Source: Burkholderia sp. (GTDB lineage Bacteria; Pseudomonadota; Gammaproteobacteria; Burkholderiales; Burkholderiaceae). From it: a stretch of 9,466 bases of DNA. Below, piece after piece: positions 5,933-9,466 of the stretch. The DNA lies in assembly GCF_018375725.1 (NCBI RefSeq), contig NZ_JAHACR010000158.1, positions 1 through 9,466 of the forward strand. The letters run 5' to 3'. A program made the translations under genes and the position numbers. Below the pieces are notes generated by a model. It made no database searches and was not told the DNA's origin. It worked only from the letters and a program-made list of their open reading frames with translations. Numbering within the stretch: the first letter of the stretch is position 1; each line of letters starts with the position of its first letter.

Positions 5933-7762
5933 TCAGCGCCCGGTCGCGGTGGCGGGCTCAGGCTGGCCGGCCGCGTGCGCCATGGCGTCTTCATGGTGAA
6001 TCAGGTTCATCGCGGTATGCACCAGCGCGACATGCGAGAACGCCTGCGGGAAATTGCCGACGAGCCGGCCCGCGACCGGATCGTATTCCTCGGCGAGCAG
6101 CCCGAGATCGTTCGACAGCGACAGCAGCCGGGCGAACAGCCGGTGCGCGTCGTCGATGCGGCCGAGCAGCGCATAGTTGTCGACGAGCCAGAAGCTGCAA
6201 GCGAGAAACGTGCCTTCGCCGGGCGGCAGGCCGTCGTCGTAGTCGGTCGTGCGGTAGCGCAACACCAGTCCGTCGTGCAGCAATTCCCGCTCGATCGCTT
6301 CGACCGTGCCGATGGTTCGCGGATCCGACGGCGGCAGGAAGCCGAGTTGCGGCATCAGCAGCACGCTCGCATCGAGCTCTTCGCTGCCGTAGCTCTGCGT
6401 GAAGGCCTGCTTGCGCTCGCTCCACGCGTGCTCGCAGACATCCGCGTGGATCCGGTCGCGCAGCGCGCGCCAGCGATCGAGTGCGCCGGGCAGCCGGAAC
6501 ATCTCGGCCGACTTGATCGCACGATCGAACGCGACCCACGCCATCACCTTCGAGAACGTGAAGTGACGGCGGCCGCCGCGTGTTTCCCAGATGCCTTCGT
6601 CCGGTTCCCGCCAGATCTTCTCGAGATGGTTGAGCAGCGTGCATTGCACCGACCACACCGTGTCGTCGGCCTGCAGGCCGCCGACACGCGCGAGATGCAG
6701 CGCCGCCATCACTTCGCCGAAAACGTCGAGCTGCAACTGGTGCGCGGCACCGTTGCCGATCCGCACCGGCTTCGCGCCCTGATAGCCGGGCAGCCAGTCG
6801 AGCTCCATTTCGGGCAGGCGGCGCTCGCCCGCGATTCCGTACATGATCTGGATCTGCTCGGGCGAGCCGGCCATCACGCGGCCGAGCCACGTGCGCCACG
6901 CGCGCGCCTCGTCGTAATAGCCGCCGCGCATCAGCGCCAGCAGCGTGATCGTCGCGTCGCGCAGCCAGCAGTAGCGGTAATCCCAGTTGCGGGTGCCGCC
7001 GAGCTGTTCCGGCAGCGACGTCGTCGGCGCCGCGACGATGCCGCCCGTCGGTTCATAGGCGAGCGCCTTCAGTGTGATCAGCGAGCGGCGTATCGCGGCC
7101 GCGTAGCGGCCCTGCACCTGGCAGCGGCCCGACCATTCGAACCAGTAGTTCTCGGTGCGCGCGAGCATCGACAGCGGATCGCGCGCGGGCGGCAGGCGCA
7201 GGTGCGACTGCGCGTAGCTGAGCGAGAACGGGATGCGCTCGTCCGCGCTCACCGTGAATTCGGCGAGCGTTTGCGGATGCTGGCGGGTGAGCGGCACGGG
7301 CGTGCGCAGCACGACGGTGTCCGGACCCGCGATCGCCTTCATGCCGGCCTCGCGCGGCAGCTCCGTGATCCACGGGATCGAGAAGCCGTAGTCGAAGCGC
7401 AATGCAAGTTCCATGCGCATCTTCATCGTGCCGTGCCGCCCGATGACGATCCGCACCAGCTCCGACCAGCCGTTGCCGGGCGGCATGAAGTCGACCACGG
7501 TGACGGCGCCGTCGGCACTCTCGTAATCGGTTTCGAGTATCAGCGTATCGCCGCGATAGCGGCGCGCCGTGTGCATGACGGCGGCATCGTCGGCCGGCGC
7601 GAGCAGCCAGCGGCCGTGCTCGGGCGTGCCGACGAGGGCCGCGAAGCAGGCGCCCGAATCGAAGCGGGGCCAGCACAGCCAGTCGACGGAGCCGTCTTTT
7701 GCGATCAGCGCGGCGGTATGGCCGTCGCCGACGAGGGCATAGTCTTCGATCAAGGCGGGCAT
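5933..7762 (-). CDS. Glycoside hydrolase family 15 protein (glucoamylase- or trehalase-like)
   Basis: This 609-residue cytoplasmic protein has the two-part bacterial GH15 form: an N-terminal beta-sandwich domain (about 1-240) beginning LIEDYALVGDGHTAALI, and an (alpha/alpha)6 catalytic barrel. Signatures are GGTRNWDYRYCWLRDA (255-270), ELDWLPGYQ (320-328), PDEGIWE (387-393), HFTFSKVMAWVAFDRA (400-415), LAEEYDP (556-562) and GNFPQAFSHVAL (569-580). By comparison with fungal glucoamylase, Glu393 should be the general acid and Glu558 the base. The family releases glucose from alpha-glucans or, in some bacteria, hydrolyses trehalose; the sequence does not decide between them. The ATG at 7762 is chosen over a GTG at 7789 because relatives start at the LIEDYAL block and AAGGA lies 9 bases upstream. 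There is no signal peptide. Confidence 0.94.
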   Translation of the reverse strand: MPALIEDYALVGDGHTAALIAKDGSVDWLCWPRFDSGACFAALVGTPEHGRWLLAPADDAAVMHTARRYRGDTLILETDYESADGAVTVVDFMPPGNGWSELVRIVIGRHGTMKMRMELALRFDYGFSIPWITELPREAGMKAIAGPDTVVLRTPVPLTRQHPQTLAEFTVSADERIPFSLSYAQSHLRLPPARDPLSMLARTENYWFEWSGRCQVQGRYAAAIRRSLITLKALAYEPTGGIVAAPTTSLPEQLGGTRNWDYRYCWLRDATITLLALMRGGYYDEARAWRTWLGRVMAGSPEQIQIMYGIAGERRLPEMELDWLPGYQGAKPVRIGNGAAHQLQLDVFGEVMAALHLARVGGLQADDTVWSVQCTLLNHLEKIWREPDEGIWETRGGRRHFTFSKVMAWVAFDRAIKSAEMFRLPGALDRWRALRDRIHADVCEHAWSERKQAFTQSYGSEELDASVLLMPQLGFLPPSDPRTIGTVEAIERELLHDGLVLRYRTTDYDDGLPPGEGTFLACSFWLVDNYALLGRIDDAHRLFARLLSLSNDLGLLAEEYDPVAGRLVGNFPQAFSHVALVHTAMNLIHHEDAMAHAAGQPEPATATGR

Positions 7763-7812
7763 GGGCGGCGATCCTTGGTTCGCGTTCACATTCCGGACAG
7801 CGGCGGCCGGGC

Positions 7813-7842
7813 TTCACGCCCGGGCATGCCGCCCCGTATACT
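7813..7842 (+). promoter_or_regulatory. Candidate lactonase promoter in the GH15/lactonase divergent gap
   Basis: TTCACG (7813-7818) and TATACT (7837-7842) are 18 bases apart and match the -35 and -10 consensus at 4 and 5 of 6 positions. The leader would be about 75 bases. The -35 sits in the loop and edge of an inverted repeat, CCGGGC (7807-7812) and GCCCGG (7818-7823), which could be a protein site. The GTATAC core can be read on either strand, but I see no matching -35 for GH15. Confidence 0.4.
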
Positions 7843-7910
7843 CGGCCGGGCGGCGGAGCGCTGAACGGCCGGCGTTTCGTCACATATCAACACTTGAAGC
7901 GGCTCGATGC

Positions 7911-7917
7911 AAGGAGG
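7911..7917 (+). promoter_or_regulatory. Strong ribosome binding site fixing the lactonase start
   Basis: AAGGAGG lies 5 bases before the ATG at 7923. This supports that start over the in-frame ATG at 7995, which would give a more compact signal peptide but has no Shine-Dalgarno. Confidence 0.85.
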
Positions 7918-7922
7918 ATTCA

Positions 7923-9170
7923 ATGCCCAACCGTTTACGCACCGGTCACGCGCGCGCTTCGACTCGCGGGTTCCCGATCGGGTTCGCCCACTGGATGAAA
8001 GGTTTCGCGATCGTGCTCTCGCTATCCGCAACGCATGCGTTTGCGCAGCCGTCCGGGCCGGCGCCGGCCGACGGCGTCTACAACCTGCTCGTCGGCACCT
8101 ACACGGATGCCGGCAGCGACGGGATCTACGTGTATCGCTTCGACACGAAGACGGGCAGCGTCGCGCCGGTGTCGTCGGCGAAGACCGTCAATCCCTCGTA
8201 TCTGTTGCCGAGCCGCGACGGTCGCACCGTCTACGCGGTCAACGAGTTGCCGGGCGACAACGGCCCGGCCGGCAAGCGCGGCGGCATCAGCGCGTTTCGG
8301 TTCGATGCGAAGACGGGCGCGCTGACGTTTCTCGACCGGGTGTCGTCGGAAGGCAACGATCCGTGCTATCTGAGCCTGTCGCCGGACGGCAGGTATCTCG
8401 TGACGGCGAACTATTCGGTTGCGTCGGATCCGGGCGGCAGCTTCGCGGTGTTTCCGCTGCGCGACGACGGGCAGGTCGGCAACGCGGTGCTGACCGTGCA
8501 TCACGAAGGCACCGGGCCGGTGCAGGGGCGCCAGGACGGCGCACACGTGCACTCGACGGTGTTTTCGCCGGACGGGCGTTATCTGTTCGTGCAGGATCTC
8601 GGCGCGGACAAGCTGTATGCGTACCGCTACACGCCGGACGGCAGCCGCGGCCTGCTCGGGCCGACCGGGCGCCGCTATGCGGTCGCGAAGCCGGGCGCAG
8701 GGCCGCGTCATCTGGCATTCGGCGCGGACGGCCAGTACGCCTATGCGACCAACGAGCTCGATGCGACCGTGACGGTCTACCGGCATCGCGATGGCGAACT
8801 CACGCCGGTCGAGACGGTGCCGCTCGTCGCGCCGGGCTTTCACGGCAAGGTCGGCGCGGCCGCGATCCACCTGTCGCCGGACGGACGCTTCCTCTATGCG
8901 AGCAATCGCGGCGATGCGAACGAGATCGTCATCTTTGCGGTCGATGCGGCAAGCGGGCGGCTGTCGCTGGTCGGGCGCCAGTCCAGCCTCGGCCGCACGC
9001 CGCGCGAATTCCTGATCGATCCGAGCGGCAAATGGCTGATCGTCGGCAATCAGGATAGCGACACGTTCTACGTGTTCGGCCGCGATATCGCGACCGGCAA
9101 GCTCGATGCGAACCCGCGGAAGGTTGCGGTCGGCCGGCCGGTCGACTTCAAGCTCGTGCCGGCGCTGTAA
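7923..9170 (+). CDS. Exported seven-bladed beta-propeller lactonase family protein
   Basis: This 415-residue protein belongs to the lactonase (YbhE/Pgl-like 6-phosphogluconolactonase) beta-propeller family. Blade repeats show the usual SPDGRYL-type strands: LPSRDGRTVYAVNE (95-108), LSPDGRYLVTANYS (152-165), FSPDGRYLFVQD (214-225), FGADGQYAYATNELD (266-280), LSPDGRFLYASNR (317-329) and IDPSGKWLIVGNQDSD (365-380). A signal peptide is likely: a basic stretch to Lys26, a hydrophobic core 27-37, and cleavage after AFA-41. It should therefore act in the periplasm or outside, unlike cytoplasmic Pgl, and its substrate is probably an unphosphorylated sugar lactone (inference). The 25 residues before MKGFAIV make an unusually long N-region. 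It is divergent from GH15 and convergent with ftsK. Confidence 0.92.
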   Translation: MPNRLRTGHARASTRGFPIGFAHWMKGFAIVLSLSATHAFAQPSGPAPADGVYNLLVGTYTDAGSDGIYVYRFDTKTGSVAPVSSAKTVNPSYLLPSRDGRTVYAVNELPGDNGPAGKRGGISAFRFDAKTGALTFLDRVSSEGNDPCYLSLSPDGRYLVTANYSVASDPGGSFAVFPLRDDGQVGNAVLTVHHEGTGPVQGRQDGAHVHSTVFSPDGRYLFVQDLGADKLYAYRYTPDGSRGLLGPTGRRYAVAKPGAGPRHLAFGADGQYAYATNELDATVTVYRHRDGELTPVETVPLVAPGFHGKVGAAAIHLSPDGRFLYASNRGDANEIVIFAVDAASGRLSLVGRQSSLGRTPREFLIDPSGKWLIVGNQDSDTFYVFGRDIATGKLDANPRKVAVGRPVDFKLVPAL

Positions 9171-9198
9171 CATCCCGCGCGGTTCGGGGGCGGTAAAC

Positions 9199-9234
9199 GC
9201 ACGAAGGGCGCTGCCTAGCCAGCGCCCTTCGTGC
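9199..9234. terminator. Bidirectional terminator hairpin between the lactonase and ftsK
   Basis: GCACGAAGGGCGCTG (9199-9213) and CAGCGCCCTTCGTGC (9220-9234) form a perfect 15-bp stem with the loop CCTAGC. Only short T-containing tails follow (TTG on plus, GTTTA on minus). Its symmetry and its place between two converging genes make it the likely shared terminator. Confidence 0.75.
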
Positions 9235-9250
9235 TTGCCGCCTGCGTCGC

Positions 9251-9466
9251 TTATTCTGCGGCGGCAGGCACCAGCACTTCGCGGCTGCCGTTGATGCCCA
9301 TCGACGACACCAGCCCGGCCGCCTCCATCTGTTCGACGAGGCGGGCGGCGCGGTTGTAGCCGATGCGCAGCTGCCGCTGCACCGACGAGATCGACGCGCG
9401 GCGCGTCCGCACGACGAACGCGACCGCCTCGTCGTACAGCGGATCCGCCTCGGCGTCCGGCGTTTC
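9251..9466 (-). CDS. ftsK: DNA translocase FtsK, C-terminal gamma domain (partial)
   Basis: Only the last 71 codons are in the window; the gene continues past its right edge. They encode the FtsK gamma domain, a winged helix that reads the polar KOPS sequences directing the motor toward dif and activates XerCD to resolve chromosome dimers at the septum. The block DPLYDEAVAFVV, then RRASISSVQRQLRIGYNRAA and RLVEQMEAAGLVSSMGINGS, then REVL, is nearly the same as in E. coli FtsK, including the recognition helix around QRQLRIGYNRAAR. It ends in TAA at 9253-9251. The lactonase converges on it, so no gene follows ftsK on its own strand here. Confidence 0.95.
   Translation of the reverse strand, partial: ETPDAEADPLYDEAVAFVVRTRRASISSVQRQLRIGYNRAARLVEQMEAAGLVSSMGINGSREVLVPAAAE

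Noticed and set aside
5975..7864. 629-codon open frame on the plus strand, antisense to GH15
   Set aside because: The product is Arg/His/Gln-rich with no domain, while the minus strand carries an intact GH15 protein with all its signatures. Long antisense frames are expected in DNA this GC-rich.

Overview
The window is GC-rich DNA with strong G/C bias at third codon positions. Its gene set (DUF1841 protein, EamA transporter, a stand-alone RsxB coupled to endonuclease III, a class-C183 intracellular PHB depolymerase and an FtsK tail) points to a Burkholderia-like betaproteobacterium. This is judged from protein sequence and gene content alone, without a database search. It reads as ordinary chromosomal DNA. 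I see no insertion sequence, tRNA, rRNA, CRISPR array or phage gene.

Layout from left to right: a two-sided terminator hairpin (10-43); a DUF1841 gene on the minus strand; a divergent EamA/DMT transporter on the plus strand; then, converging on it, the minus-strand pair rsxB-nth joined by an ATGA overlap. A 253-base divergent region separates rsxB from a plus-strand TetR-family regulator. That region holds a good sigma70-type promoter, a possible operator, and a 29-codon upstream reading frame whose stop overlaps the regulator's start. Two back-to-back hairpins, one suited to each direction, separate tetR from phaZ (intracellular polyhydroxybutyrate depolymerase, minus strand). Upstream of phaZ on the same strand, with its own promoter region between, is a GH15 glucan/trehalose hydrolase. 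Divergent from GH15 is an exported beta-propeller lactonase on the plus strand. A perfect 15-bp terminator hairpin then separates it from the last 71 codons of ftsK on the minus strand.

Two functional themes stand out. The phaZ and GH15 genes would both release stored carbon (polyhydroxybutyrate, and glucan or trehalose), and the neighbouring lactonase would hydrolyse sugar lactones outside the cytoplasm. The rsxB-nth pair links a soluble poly-[4Fe-4S] protein to an Fe-S DNA repair enzyme. This looks like the remnant of the rsxABCDGE-nth operon known from Escherichia coli, without the membrane subunits. No clearly new multi-gene system is visible. The most unusual items are the coupled leader frame in front of tetR, the RnfC-like tail on the anchorless RsxB, and the Lys/Ala/Pro tail on PhaZ.
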